Under the pieces are notes generated by a model. The model saw only the letters and a program-made list of their open reading frames with translations, was not told the DNA's origin and did not search any database. From the NCBI GenBank assembly GCA_900557355.1, contig USSR01000001.1, positions 1 to 50,009 of the forward strand: DNA of 50,009 nucleotides, in the 5' to 3' direction. How positions within the stretch are numbered: the first letter of the stretch is position 1; every line of letters begins with the position of its first letter. Below are positions 7,555 through 17,616 of this stretch, one piece after another. A program made the position numbers and the translations under genes. The stretch is from an uncultured Bacteroides sp. (GTDB lineage: Bacteria > Bacteroidota > Bacteroidia > Bacteroidales > Bacteroidaceae).

Positions 7555-9399
7555 CTAATATAAGTTTTCTACCTCCGGCTTATTATAAATAACAGAGCCA
7601 AAAGTTCCTATTGAGCGTTTCACAGACACAGATGGTAATCTTTGAATTCCATCCATTTGTGGACGTTCCATTTTCATCTTTCCACTGCGAACTTTAGCTT
7701 TGCCTGTATTGGGATCCACTCCTTGAATATCACACAAAGCATACCATAACGGTAAATTGAAATCGAAGTTATCCCAATCTCCAAAAGCATACGGAAACGC
7801 ATTATCAATATCATCCGTATAGTCTGCATTTTGATTATTCAACATTACATCTGGCTCAATTCCATCAGCATAATCCCCCCAATCCTTTGCATTGAACGAA
7901 CGGAAAGTAATCGGAGCAAATTCGTAATAAGAGTTACCATATTTATACTCTTGTACCTCCATACCTACATTTTTTCCTTCAGTACGACTACCAAATAGTT
8001 TTACAGGGAAATCAATTCCTCTTAATCCACTAATTACCAATTCACTGGAAGAAGCTGTCTCTTCCGAACAGATAATCCGTATGGAATTCAAACCTAAATC
8101 ATCTCCATCACCAAACCGAATATATTCATCTGCACCAGAACTACGTTGCATCCTCATGAAAACATCAGAACGATGTGAAGAACCTGCAATAGAAGCTGAT
8201 AAATAGCGTGACAATTCAACCGCACCTCCGTAATTATAACGTAAATCCAAGATTAAATCGGTAATACCTTCCGTTTTGAACTGCTGTATCATATATTTTA
8301 ACTCTTCCGCATAATTCAAATCAAAACCTTGATAAACAAGGTAAGCCACATTCAAATTACCTTCTTTTTCTTTTATAAACATAGAATAAAGTACCGGATT
8401 GTTATTATAAGTACCTGTCGTCAAAATAACACTTCCATCTACTAATTCATATTTTTGCAAATCTTCATTAGGCACATAGCGTCTATATCCAATATTGAAT
8501 GACTCCCCTCCACTTGCATAATATAATGCATTCATGTATTGCTGATAGTTGTTTTTATTCAAGGTTACCCCATTCACAGCAACAATTACATCACCGCGTC
8601 TTAATCCTGCTTTTGCTGCAGGAGAATCAACAAATACATATCCAATAGACAAGCCGATTGTCGTTCTATCTGCCATATAGGAAGAGAAAAATGTTCCTAA
8701 TCCTGTTCCTACCATGCTTGTAGCACGAGTTGTGGCACGAGTATCGCTAGAACCTACTTTTTCAATATATGAATAAATATAACGTTGACCGGCATTCACA
8801 GAATATGCACGGGAAATTCCTCCATCTTCTGTATTTGTTTTCATCTTCAAAAGGTAGGTAGATAAAAAGTTATCATACGAAACATTTTTGCAATCAACTT
8901 CCAGTGTATTATACTCATCCTTGAATAGATAATGTTCCTTCAAATAGTTATGCATAAATTCATTTAAAGCAATATCCGCAGAAGATACGTCACCAGATCC
9001 TGATTGTGTTATAGTACATACAACTTCAGGTGTTTTATATCCCTCAACTTGCACAAGCACTGTTAATATACGATTCTGTCCGGCTTCATTTTTATCAACC
9101 TTTACCCTGAATCCTCCTTTACCGGCAGTAGAACTACCACTGGTATTAGTAATAGCCGCCCAGTCCGATCCTGTAGAGTATTGTAAAGAAGGAGTCCATT
9201 TTCCTGAAGCAGTAAACGAGATTTCAACAGTCTCCCCATAAAGTGAAACAGTCTTTTCCGTTTCACTGCTAATTGCAGTGATTCCATTATCCGTACCGCC
9301 AACTTCTCCTCCGTCATCACTATCCGAACAATTACTGAAAGCAATCAGACACAAAGCAAGCAATACTACACTATAAAAGCTATTAAATAAGTTTTTCAT
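7555..9399 (-). CDS. BACON-PDZ-S41 family peptidase, lipoprotein
   Basis: A 614-residue surface or periplasmic lipoprotein: lipid cysteine 24 (AFSNC), then SDSDDGGE. Residues about 40-135 form a BACON domain (ends in VCTITQSGS), about 140-225 an S41 N-terminal helical region, about 230-300 a PDZ-like domain (IGYVFVDSPAAKAGLRRGDVIVAVNG), and about 345-540 the tail-specific-protease fold (LILDLRYNYGGAVELSRYLS). The catalytic Ser-Lys dyad is visible: S452 in TASSSELV and K476 in SRTEGKNVG, 24 residues apart as in CtpA-type enzymes. It is therefore likely an active serine protease, supporting a protein or peptide role for the SusC/D locus. The gene starts 29 bp after the DUF4988-type lipoprotein gene. 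Confidence 0.88.
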   Translation of the reverse strand: MKNLFNSFYSVVLLALCLIAFSNCSDSDDGGEVGGTDNGITAISSETEKTVSLYGETVEISFTASGKWTPSLQYSTGSDWAAITNTSGSSTAGKGGFRVKVDKNEAGQNRILTVLVQVEGYKTPEVVCTITQSGSGDVSSADIALNEFMHNYLKEHYLFKDEYNTLEVDCKNVSYDNFLSTYLLKMKTNTEDGGISRAYSVNAGQRYIYSYIEKVGSSDTRATTRATSMVGTGLGTFFSSYMADRTTIGLSIGYVFVDSPAAKAGLRRGDVIVAVNGVTLNKNNYQQYMNALYYASGGESFNIGYRRYVPNEDLQKYELVDGSVILTTGTYNNNPVLYSMFIKEKEGNLNVAYLVYQGFDLNYAEELKYMIQQFKTEGITDLILDLRYNYGGAVELSRYLSASIAGSSHRSDVFMRMQRSSGADEYIRFGDGDDLGLNSIRIICSEETASSSELVISGLRGIDFPVKLFGSRTEGKNVGMEVQEYKYGNSYYEFAPITFRSFNAKDWGDYADGIEPDVMLNNQNADYTDDIDNAFPYAFGDWDNFDFNLPLWYALCDIQGVDPNTGKAKVRSGKMKMERPQMDGIQRLPSVSVKRSIGTFGSVIYNKPEVENLY

Positions 9400-9428
9400 C
9401 TATTATTTTATTAAATTAGAAATTAAAA

Positions 9429-11972
9429 TTATTGCGTCGGAGCATCTACTACAGTTTTAGAAACCTCGTAAAAACGTCCTTCTTCATCTATCCAGGTAAC
9501 ATTGATATTAGTTGGCAATGTTCCATAAGTACTTCCCGAATAAGTTGTTGTTTGTTTTACACCATTTTGCATCACATACCTGATTTGTTCATCATACATA
9601 CCAGTCAGGTAATCTGCCGGCCCTGCAAATACATAAAAGACTTTGCAGGCAGACTTCGGTTTCACAGTATAAGAAACGGTGTAGAATTTGTCTTTTTCTA
9701 TCTTGTCAATTGTTACTTCCGGAACACTGGCATTCCACAAATCGGCGTCCCTTTCTTTTCGCACATAAGTCGGCTTTGCACTTGTATATTCCTTCTTTGT
9801 CACAGTCGAAGAAGGATTACCATCAGCATCAACTGCTATCATAAACAGTACATATTCTGAATTAAATGCAATATCCTCAATCACCAGTTGATGATTCTTC
9901 AGTTCAGCAGCAACAATTTCAGTAACATTATCATTCATAATTAATGCTTGCTTTACTGTTTCTTCATTTCCCCAATACGGATAGCTTTTGAAATCACTCA
10001 ATTTCATGTGGACATAACGGAATTTCACCGGATTTCCGGTCGGAGTCAGCGTTAAAGTCGCAGACACGGTTCCTGCCTCTATTGCCACATCCACCGAAAT
10101 AGAAGAATTATAAGATATTTCCTTGGAATCAGCCTGTACTTTGACTAACGCCCCGAGTTGTCCTTTGTCATTTAATGCTACTGCAATAAAAAAGCCTTTT
10201 GTTCCCGGTTCTAAAGAAGCTCTTTCAAAGTTTTTTGCCTCTTTAGAAGAATCACCATTTTTAATAAGATAGGAAATAACCTCTTTGTCAGTGCTATAAT
10301 TTGCCAAAGTCTGTTCTTTCATATAAGAATAATAGAACTTATAACAGTCAGTTCCGGGAGTAATGGTCGCACTTACACTTGAAACTGTAGTAACAACACC
10401 ACTAATATTTATGGTCGCTGTTCCGTCATACGTCAACGCAGGAACGGGAATCTCCACCGCTACCAGCTCTTCTGTTCTATACCCCTTTTCTTCTTTATAA
10501 GGAATAGCCCAAAGTACGTATGTTGTTCCCGGTATTACTTTCGGAAGAAAATCTAGCACTTTTCCCTCCAATGGCCCATTATAATCCGAATACTGTTTAG
10601 TTCCGCCACCATAAGCCAAATCGTCAATAACCCCTTCTGGTGAATAATTAGACTTATCTAAAATCCCTGTATAAAAAACGTCACAGCCCTTTCTAATTGC
10701 AGAAACCGTTGCACCTTCAAACGTAATATTCGAAATCTTTAGTTCTACAGTCGGAGCTATCTTAATCACAGTAGCAATCACATCGTCAGGCAAACATACA
10801 CTACCTGCCTCAAATGGGGGCACTGCCCAAATCATATATGTCTTTCCGGCTTCGGGATCCTTACCTATCAGTTCAGCCAATGGTATTTTATCAAGAGCCT
10901 CTGTCTTCATATACATACGGGCAGTATATCCGTTCACTAATTCAGCCACACTCTCTGCACTATATTCATTGATTTCCAATACTCCCAAATAATACATTTC
11001 TATGCCATTCGTCAAAGTAGTAGAAACTGTCTGCCCCACAATAGATATAACTATAGGAGCATCCCCTATGATTACGGGAATCTCTGCGATAATACTCTGT
11101 CCGTTAGATGCAACAGCCATTATAGCTACTTTGCCACTCGTCTCCGCATACTGATTTTCTGCCACAGGAGCAGTAATAGTCAATCCTTTTCCTGTCAGGG
11201 AAGCTTTCCAACCATCAGGTTTTGTTACGGTATATTTCGAAATTCCACTCATTTCAACTGAAATCAATTTCTCCTCACCATTCGTAAAGTATTGCTTTCC
11301 GGACAATATATCACATTTCAGTTCCTTAGATTTCGACAACTTTAATATTGTGCCATCTTTCAGAGTAAAATACGCATAATCATCATCCTGACTAACTCCA
11401 CTAAAAAGAGAGGTATCTCCCGTTCCTTCTCCGGACGCGTAAACACCGGTAGGTTCCCAAGTCTTTCCACCGTCCGTAGAAATCTCCCATTCTTTCGTAT
11501 TCGTATTAATGCGAATCTTAGGAGCGGCAGCCGTTACAGGCATCATTTTTCCTTCTCCATCTTTCAAGAATGTCTTTTTACCGTCTATACTAGTTATTCC
11601 CCAATAATAGATACCATCCTCTTCGTTCTTTATCACGGTTATTTGCGGAGCATCCTCCCCATTTTCACCATTACGAATAATTACTTCTGTCTTATCTGAA
11701 AACTTAATTGTATAACTTCCGTCTTCATTCTCCAATACAGAAGCGATTGATTTATTTTGAGATAAAGCATCTGTCAGTGTCTTCAATGTGGAAATATCCG
11801 TCTGTACACTTTGTAACGAAGCTTCCAACTTATCCATGCGGTCTTCCAAACCGGAAATTGAGTTTTTTAAATCATCGTCATTATAGCATGACGACAACAT
11901 TACCACACATACTGCCAGGAAACATACATATTTCCCCATACTACATAAAAAATATTTTCTTCTCATATCCAT
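9429..11972 (-). CDS. DUF4988-type large lipoprotein with repeated Ig-like domains
   Basis: An 847-residue lipoprotein with lipid cysteine 29 (MLSSCYNDDD). After the anchor a short coiled coil (SGLEDRMDKLEASLQSVQTD) and a beta segment with GENGEDAPQITVIKNEEDGIYYWGI match the DUF4988 N-terminal domain seen in many Bacteroides SusD-adjacent surface proteins. From about residue 310 several repeats of roughly 100 residues resemble fibronectin-type or Ig-like domains, each containing a phrase such as DVFYTGI, FYYSYM or KFRYVHM near a 'Y' strand. Probably a surface-exposed binding protein; the ligand is unknown. The start could be M1, M3 or M12; M12 (MGKYVCFLAV) gives the most standard signal length. 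A terminator-like hairpin lies just upstream. Confidence 0.75.
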   Translation of the reverse strand: MDMRRKYFLCSMGKYVCFLAVCVVMLSSCYNDDDLKNSISGLEDRMDKLEASLQSVQTDISTLKTLTDALSQNKSIASVLENEDGSYTIKFSDKTEVIIRNGENGEDAPQITVIKNEEDGIYYWGITSIDGKKTFLKDGEGKMMPVTAAAPKIRINTNTKEWEISTDGGKTWEPTGVYASGEGTGDTSLFSGVSQDDDYAYFTLKDGTILKLSKSKELKCDILSGKQYFTNGEEKLISVEMSGISKYTVTKPDGWKASLTGKGLTITAPVAENQYAETSGKVAIMAVASNGQSIIAEIPVIIGDAPIVISIVGQTVSTTLTNGIEMYYLGVLEINEYSAESVAELVNGYTARMYMKTEALDKIPLAELIGKDPEAGKTYMIWAVPPFEAGSVCLPDDVIATVIKIAPTVELKISNITFEGATVSAIRKGCDVFYTGILDKSNYSPEGVIDDLAYGGGTKQYSDYNGPLEGKVLDFLPKVIPGTTYVLWAIPYKEEKGYRTEELVAVEIPVPALTYDGTATINISGVVTTVSSVSATITPGTDCYKFYYSYMKEQTLANYSTDKEVISYLIKNGDSSKEAKNFERASLEPGTKGFFIAVALNDKGQLGALVKVQADSKEISYNSSISVDVAIEAGTVSATLTLTPTGNPVKFRYVHMKLSDFKSYPYWGNEETVKQALIMNDNVTEIVAAELKNHQLVIEDIAFNSEYVLFMIAVDADGNPSSTVTKKEYTSAKPTYVRKERDADLWNASVPEVTIDKIEKDKFYTVSYTVKPKSACKVFYVFAGPADYLTGMYDEQIRYVMQNGVKQTTTYSGSTYGTLPTNINVTWIDEEGRFYEVSKTVVDAPTQ

Positions 11973-11993
11973 GATAATTTAGATGATTAGAGA

Positions 11994-12028
11994 AAACCGC
12001 ACGACAGACTTTCACGCTATCGTGCGGA
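11994..12028 (-). terminator. Intra-locus terminator upstream of the DUF4988-type gene
   Basis: CCGCACGA (11998-12005) and TCGTGCGG (12021-12028) form an 8-bp stem; on the minus strand TTTTCTCT follows. It lies 20 bases past the stop of the gene at 12048 and so either ends the ten-gene SusC-headed transcript or lowers expression of the downstream genes. Confidence 0.75.
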
Positions 12029-12047
12029 ATAATTGTGCCAATACTAT

Positions 12048-14273
12048 TTATTTGGCGTGAGGATGTTTACCCAGTTTCTTCAAATCAAGATAAATAGTAC
12101 TTCCGCTCATCATCGCACCAGGAGTACTCTTATCCACTTTCTCCTTAATAATCGTATTTGCAGGAATCCGTCTATCTTTCTTTATAACTTGTGGTTTTGC
12201 TGTTCCTATCATACCCTTTACTGATTTCGGAGCATCCGGAAACAATACAGAAGGATCAGTAATAATACCTTTATCTTTATCATAGAATACAGTATAAAGG
12301 TCGCCAATAACTTCATTGCCATCACTATCTGCCCCAATTGGTACACATAAAGCAACTAAACGTTTGGCTTCACTTGTCTTATCGTATGATTGAGTCGTTG
12401 AATTTACTGTTGTCAAGCCATAATCCAAACAATGTTCCTTCCATACATCCATACACTCCTGATAGGTATAATCACCACTTGCAGAATACGCATCTTCAAG
12501 AATTGTATGATAAACTTTAGCCACATCCTTTATAATAGAAAACTGGACAGTGAAATTATTCATTTCACTCATATATGCACGTAATTCCATAGTTGGATTC
12601 GGGCCTGCCACAATTGCTTCGGTAGTAGCTTTTACAATCTTCACATCCGTCAATACGCCATTCCAGTCTTCAGCCATATATGCAAATATATATTCGGTAG
12701 CCGGCTCCAATCCTGTCCAAGTAAAGCTTTCCACTCCTCCTGTTGCATCAGCAGGCCATACATTAGAGTCTTCAGACAGTAAATAATTGATTAATTCCGC
12801 TTTATTAGCATCTTCCAGTAAATCCGGTGTCATAATATACTGATGATAGAATACGGCTGTCTTCTGATTATATGAATAATTCAGTTTCAGACTTGTACGT
12901 CCCGGATCAGTGATCGTTATATCAATATCAGCTTCAGATGCATCCGGAGTATCAGTAATACGCGCTTTGGTAGAAAATGAAGCATGCTTTACCTCTTTGG
13001 ATAACTGACCATACTCATTACGCCCAATGTAAGCTACTACATAAGGAGCATCAGGAAGCAAATCAAATTGAAATTCTGTACCTTTATAGGAACCTTCCTG
13101 AGCGAAATTCGTATTTCTCACACCCCATCCCTCCTGGTCTAAAGTTCGCGCTAAAGTGGTCATGGTTGCTTCATCTGCATTTTCATAAGGAGCCCATTCC
13201 GAAGCTTTAAATATACGATAAAACATGGCGACGCAATTTTTTTCCATTTCAACATTCAGATTAACCATGGAAGCACCAATCCTACTAATTTGTAGATTAC
13301 ATTCCGGTAATTCTGCATTCGGGTCTATTTCTTTCAAATGAAAGTCCTGACGGACATATTCACCCGGAGTCTTATTCTCATCCAGCCCGATGCTGGTAGC
13401 GGTTATCATCCTTTTCGCATCTGCCGTATAACCGAAGTCTACCATATAATACAAATCCTCTTGAGGAACCTGTGCATCTTCCGCTTTTTGAATCCAGTGT
13501 CTCATAAAATCTATATACATCGACTTTCCATACGTATTTATAAATGCATCAATAGGTTCTGAATCTCCACAAAACTGATAGAAATACTTACTGTCCGTAT
13601 TAGGGAGGTATTGAATACCAACGGCACGATAACTTGTTGTGACATCGATATCCACACGAGGAGTGCCTATTACACTTTGAACCGGAGTCTTCAAATAACA
13701 GATTTTCATATCTGCAGGATTCTGTCCGCCTTCATCATTACAACCGACAGTTATAATCAGATATTCTGCTCCGGGTACGATTTCCGATTGGGAATATTTC
13801 GAATTAGCCCAGTCAAATTCTGCATTCGGATAACTGTCTCCCAATGTAGATCTACTAAACGTATATGCACCTGCACCTTCGGAATTATAGATAGCCTCCA
13901 TTATCAAATCTTCCACCTCTTCCTCTGTTGCTTGTACTCCTGTCCCTACACTTTCGAATAAGTAATTGTACATACGACATAAAGGATATACATCCAACCG
14001 ATAAGATTGGACTTTAGAACCCGGAGTACACTCAAATACAAAATTATGTTCAGTGTTACTGGTAACTTTTATACCTACTCCGCGTTCGCCACCGTCCACT
14101 TCATTCTCAACCCATCTTATTGGTGTCGGATTTGGAGGAAGCGGAACATCCGGATTCACTGGTACATCAGGTTCTACACCCGGTTCATCACTATCCGAAC
14201 ACGAAAGGACCATAGGACTTACCACAAAGATAAATCCCAACATGAGTAATAAACTAAATAAATTCTTCTTCAT
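12048..14273 (-). CDS. Large lipoprotein with repeated Ig/Fn3-like domains
   Basis: A 741-residue lipoprotein: signal with lipid cysteine 25 (MVLSC), then SDSDEPGVEPDVPVNPDVPLPPNP, an acidic proline-rich linker. The body holds at least five segments of about 110 residues with a shared plan: a beta strand, a 'sYrav/KxFYqf' core, a helical stretch with an EYL or DYG phrase, then 'YxVAYIG.NEYGQLS' (compare YLIITVGCNDEGGQ and YIFAYMAEDWNGVL). The same plan appears in the neighbouring 847-residue lipoprotein, so the two probably diverged from a common repeat type. It is likely surface-exposed and ligand-binding; the ligand is not predictable. Last gene before the 11994-12028 terminator. Confidence 0.7.
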   Translation of the reverse strand: MKKNLFSLLLMLGFIFVVSPMVLSCSDSDEPGVEPDVPVNPDVPLPPNPTPIRWVENEVDGGERGVGIKVTSNTEHNFVFECTPGSKVQSYRLDVYPLCRMYNYLFESVGTGVQATEEEVEDLIMEAIYNSEGAGAYTFSRSTLGDSYPNAEFDWANSKYSQSEIVPGAEYLIITVGCNDEGGQNPADMKICYLKTPVQSVIGTPRVDIDVTTSYRAVGIQYLPNTDSKYFYQFCGDSEPIDAFINTYGKSMYIDFMRHWIQKAEDAQVPQEDLYYMVDFGYTADAKRMITATSIGLDENKTPGEYVRQDFHLKEIDPNAELPECNLQISRIGASMVNLNVEMEKNCVAMFYRIFKASEWAPYENADEATMTTLARTLDQEGWGVRNTNFAQEGSYKGTEFQFDLLPDAPYVVAYIGRNEYGQLSKEVKHASFSTKARITDTPDASEADIDITITDPGRTSLKLNYSYNQKTAVFYHQYIMTPDLLEDANKAELINYLLSEDSNVWPADATGGVESFTWTGLEPATEYIFAYMAEDWNGVLTDVKIVKATTEAIVAGPNPTMELRAYMSEMNNFTVQFSIIKDVAKVYHTILEDAYSASGDYTYQECMDVWKEHCLDYGLTTVNSTTQSYDKTSEAKRLVALCVPIGADSDGNEVIGDLYTVFYDKDKGIITDPSVLFPDAPKSVKGMIGTAKPQVIKKDRRIPANTIIKEKVDKSTPGAMMSGSTIYLDLKKLGKHPHAK

Positions 14274-14294
14274 AATTAAAAGTGATAAATGTGA

Positions 14295-15350
14295 TTAATC
14301 ATTTACATATTCATAATCGGCATCGCCATCAATAGCCTTGCAGATAGCCAAATTATTTACATATCCGTTTTCATCGGTAACCAATGCATAAAAAGAAAGA
14401 TTCTCCGCATTCCATCCTTCTTCCATTATAACAGTATAACTCCTGCTTGACTCCTTTCCGGCCGCTATATGTCCCAATTTATCGCCATCAACGGTAGCAG
14501 ACAGTAATTTACGTACCACATGGTTATGTGTGTAATCACGATAAACTCCCCCGTCATTTTGTTGATATTTCAATCCGTTTTCTACCGCATATAAAATCAA
14601 ACGATATTCAGCACTCTTTTCCGATTTAACGCTTACCGTCACATCAGCCTGTCCGTTATATTGTGACTGGATGGCCACTCCGCAAGACGCGGGATACTCC
14701 TCCAAAGACTTATTAAATACAGCTCGCATGACACTATAATTTTCAGACAACCCCATTGCCTCACGCATATCAACCACACATGAAGGATAACCGGAGATAG
14801 AAAACTTTCTGGAAAGGATCGAAGACTGTTCGATTGTCATCGGATCAGCACTTGTTCCATCGACATGAAATGACATCAGATAAATAACTCCCTCATAACT
14901 CGAACTTATCAGATAGTTCAGGCGAGTCATTCCTGCCGGACACATGGCACACCACGTCCCAGTAAACTCCATTGCACAAATGCGTCTTACAAACTTAGAA
15001 GGTTCACCCGGTGCAGCACTCGCAACAACCGTTACCAACTTGGATACATAGTTACCATAAGATGCTTCAAAAGCATAGGTTCCGGCTTTAGAAGTAGAAA
15101 ATGTACTTCCATCCAAAGTTTGTCCGTCCATCACGGAACGGATGATTGCATCAGCAGTTACATCCATTCCCGCATGCATTACCGTAAAGGTTATAATATC
15201 CTTTCCATCAGCAGTCAACGTATTTTTATTGACGCTCAAAATCACTTCTGTCTGCTCCGAATCATCGGAATTGCCAGAACAGGAAATCCAGAAGATTCCT
15301 ACACAGCATATACAGACCAGCAATATTATTTTATAGACATTTATACACAT
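14295..15350 (-). CDS. Omp28-like thioredoxin-fold lipoprotein (CAMC)
   Basis: A 351-residue protein with a signal ending in WISC (lipid cysteine 24, a slightly unusual lipobox) and a SGNSDDSE linker. Residues 34-112 form an Ig-like/invasin-type domain (LSVNKNTLTADGKDIITFTV). The second part is an Omp28-related thioredoxin-fold domain beginning CAMEFTGTWCAMCP, with a C134-A-M-C137 redox motif and a cis-Pro-like phrase SGYPSCVVD. It is the third of three tandem paralogs. It probably acts as a periplasmic-side or surface thiol oxidoreductase, or a structural relative; the locus context with TlpA and DsbD-like proteins supports a redox role. Confidence 0.78.
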   Translation of the reverse strand: MCINVYKIILLVCICCVGIFWISCSGNSDDSEQTEVILSVNKNTLTADGKDIITFTVMHAGMDVTADAIIRSVMDGQTLDGSTFSTSKAGTYAFEASYGNYVSKLVTVVASAAPGEPSKFVRRICAMEFTGTWCAMCPAGMTRLNYLISSSYEGVIYLMSFHVDGTSADPMTIEQSSILSRKFSISGYPSCVVDMREAMGLSENYSVMRAVFNKSLEEYPASCGVAIQSQYNGQADVTVSVKSEKSAEYRLILYAVENGLKYQQNDGGVYRDYTHNHVVRKLLSATVDGDKLGHIAAGKESSRSYTVIMEEGWNAENLSFYALVTDENGYVNNLAICKAIDGDADYEYVND

Positions 15351-15359
15351 AACTCGTCT

Positions 15360-16487
15360 TTATTCGTTATACAAGTAATCTGCCGATTCTCCAAGTTTGC
15401 ACTCATTTACGTTGTTACACGTATAAGTTTTTCCCCCATCCAGCGTTGTCAACATCGACACAATCACACGCATATTATCCGCATTCCATCCCGATTCCAA
15501 CTGACAAGATCGTTGCATGGTAGATTCTATTCCCGCATTTACTTCTCCATTGAAACGGTCACCATTCAACGATGTGGACACCACTGCACGTACTACATTA
15601 TTATGAGTATAATCATTTCCTCCATTCGTTTGAAAGTATTTGATACCATCCTCTACCAGATAAATCAAACAACGATAGGTATTTGTTACGTTGGAAGTTA
15701 ATTTGGCAGTAATCGTCACCGTACGGTCAGAAGCATTATATACAGATTCAATCGCTACCCCGCAAGAAGCCGGATAGTTACTTAGTTCTTTTTGAAGCTC
15801 CTCTTCAATCTGGCTCTTGATACTGATCATTTCTTTAGTACCTTTACGCAGATTGTAAAAGAGACGAGGCAGTCCGGAGAAATTGCCGAGAATATTAGTC
15901 CGGTAATTATTGGTAGCTGCCGTACTCATGGGATCCGTCATTCCCCCGAAATCCATGTGGAAAGAAGCTACCGCCAGTCGTCCCGGTTGTTCATTCTGAA
16001 TTGCTTTCAATGTAGTGCTAAGTGCCGGACAAGCCTGACACCCGACAGAAGTAAACTGCATCCCCAGTAATTTATGATAATAGCTGGTTCCTCCTGATAC
16101 GGGAGTAACCTGAACGGTCACTTCATTTTCACTAACCATTGCTTTTCCCTCATAATAACGGGCTTTAAAAACATACGTACCCGGCACTGAAGTGCTGAAA
16201 GCACGAACGCCATAATCCAGATTTTCTTCTCCCGACTCCTTTACCAGAATCAGATTCATCGTGCTTTCTTCGCTTACATCTTGTGTGCCCAGTTTGACCG
16301 TAAAGGTCACTTTTTCTACCCCATCTGCCTGTATAGCCGTCTTATCGGCTGTAATCCGCAAAATGCCGTCATCCGTCCCTCCATTCTCCGTTTCGTCCGA
16401 ACTACCGGAACAGGATGACAGCATTGCTAAACAAAGGATCATTACAATTGGTAGAATTGTCGAGTATAATTTCTTCATAAGCCTCAA
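15360..16487 (-). CDS. Omp28-like thioredoxin-fold lipoprotein (CQAC)
   Basis: A 375-residue paralog of the flanking genes: lipobox MLSSC (cysteine 26), an Ig-like domain opening with RITADKTAIQADGVEKVTFTV, then the Omp28-type domain with MQFTSVGCQACP (C150-Q-A-C153). The usual Trp before the first cysteine (GTWC in the neighbours) is replaced by Gly (SVGC), which may change redox properties. The conserved phrase NYPASCGVAIESVYN and the DYTHNNVVR segment match the neighbours. Its start overlaps the stop of the upstream paralog by 4 bases (ATGA), indicating translational coupling; M4 is an alternative start. Confidence 0.78.
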   Translation of the reverse strand: MRLMKKLYSTILPIVMILCLAMLSSCSGSSDETENGGTDDGILRITADKTAIQADGVEKVTFTVKLGTQDVSEESTMNLILVKESGEENLDYGVRAFSTSVPGTYVFKARYYEGKAMVSENEVTVQVTPVSGGTSYYHKLLGMQFTSVGCQACPALSTTLKAIQNEQPGRLAVASFHMDFGGMTDPMSTAATNNYRTNILGNFSGLPRLFYNLRKGTKEMISIKSQIEEELQKELSNYPASCGVAIESVYNASDRTVTITAKLTSNVTNTYRCLIYLVEDGIKYFQTNGGNDYTHNNVVRAVVSTSLNGDRFNGEVNAGIESTMQRSCQLESGWNADNMRVIVSMLTTLDGGKTYTCNNVNECKLGESADYLYNE

Positions 16488-17581
16488 TCATTATAGAGAT
16501 AGTCTATGCTACCGTTGATAGAACATTCGGTTATATTATCCACCATATATGCGTCATCTACTTTACGTAATGCATAAACCACTACACGCGATGTGGCAGG
16601 ATTCAGGTTCTTTGCATTAGAAATGCTGAAAGTAGCGGCAGTGTGCTCCTGATTTGCATCCACAGTAAACCGTCCGTCAGTTGACATCGACAGATAATTG
16701 TTGGAAATAGCTTTTACCGTATAATCGTATGAGTTCTCATTTCCTCCGGATGCTGTCAAGCCATCAGTCACCAAGACATAAACCAGGTCATATTCTCCTC
16801 CCTCGCTCGACTTCAATGCAGCATTTACTGTAATTTCGCCAGTAGAAGAATTATAGGATGTATTTACTTTGATTCCGCATGTAGCCGGATATTTTCTAAT
16901 TTGGCTTTGTAATGTCTGTTTGATAGCACTCACATTCCTGTCTATTGACATCACTTTTAAATCATAAATACAGGTAGGAAAGCCGGATGCTCCAAAACGG
17001 CTCATGATTGTGCTTGTCTGTGACAAATGGAAGGGATCAGTCGCTGAACTGCTGGAAGAATGAAAAGCCATTTTCACCATACGACCCGGCATCAGTTCTT
17101 CCACCTTCTTTAATGCCGAAGTCATGGCCGGACAATAGGTACACCAAGTCCCGGTCATTTTAAATACACCCACCTTGCGATAGAAAAGTTCATAATTCTT
17201 ACGATTCTGTGCGGTTACGGAAACTTCATCCGACTCCCAGTCCAGATAATATGCTTTAAATTTATGAGTCCCGTTTTCTACTGACACGAACGTATTGGTC
17301 CGTCTCTCCAGATAATCACCGGTAGTAACATCTTCAAAATATACATTCTTCATATATTCAGAGGTTGTCAGTACTTTCCCTTTGGCATCAGTCACCGTAA
17401 AAGTCGCCATATCTGTCCCGTTAGCTTCAATCTTGGCTTTATCCACAGTCAAAGTAATAGGTCCTGTCACTTCGCCGTTGTCCGGCTCTTTACCATTGTC
17501 GTCTGAATTGCCGCTGCACGCTGTAAAACATCCGCACAAGCATATCAGACTTGACATAAAAAACATTGTAAATTTTCTCAT
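16484..17581 (-). CDS. Omp28-like thioredoxin-fold lipoprotein (CTYC)
   Basis: A 365-residue protein, first of the three tandem paralogs to be transcribed. Lipobox FTAC (cysteine 22), then GNSDDNGKEPDNGE. The Ig-like domain (LTVDKAKIEANGTDMATFTV) is followed by the thioredoxin-fold domain with KMTGTWCTYCP (C147-T-Y-C150) and SGFPTCIYD. The closing sequence DNITECSINGSIDYLYND is closely similar to the ends of the other two, confirming duplication. It lies 35 bp downstream of the DUF6029-like barrel gene. Confidence 0.78.
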   Translation of the reverse strand: MRKFTMFFMSSLICLCGCFTACSGNSDDNGKEPDNGEVTGPITLTVDKAKIEANGTDMATFTVTDAKGKVLTTSEYMKNVYFEDVTTGDYLERRTNTFVSVENGTHKFKAYYLDWESDEVSVTAQNRKNYELFYRKVGVFKMTGTWCTYCPAMTSALKKVEELMPGRMVKMAFHSSSSSATDPFHLSQTSTIMSRFGASGFPTCIYDLKVMSIDRNVSAIKQTLQSQIRKYPATCGIKVNTSYNSSTGEITVNAALKSSEGGEYDLVYVLVTDGLTASGGNENSYDYTVKAISNNYLSMSTDGRFTVDANQEHTAATFSISNAKNLNPATSRVVVYALRKVDDAYMVDNITECSINGSIDYLYND

Positions 17582-17616
17582 ATTCTATATTCTAATTAAT
17601 AAATGTTTCGATGAAC

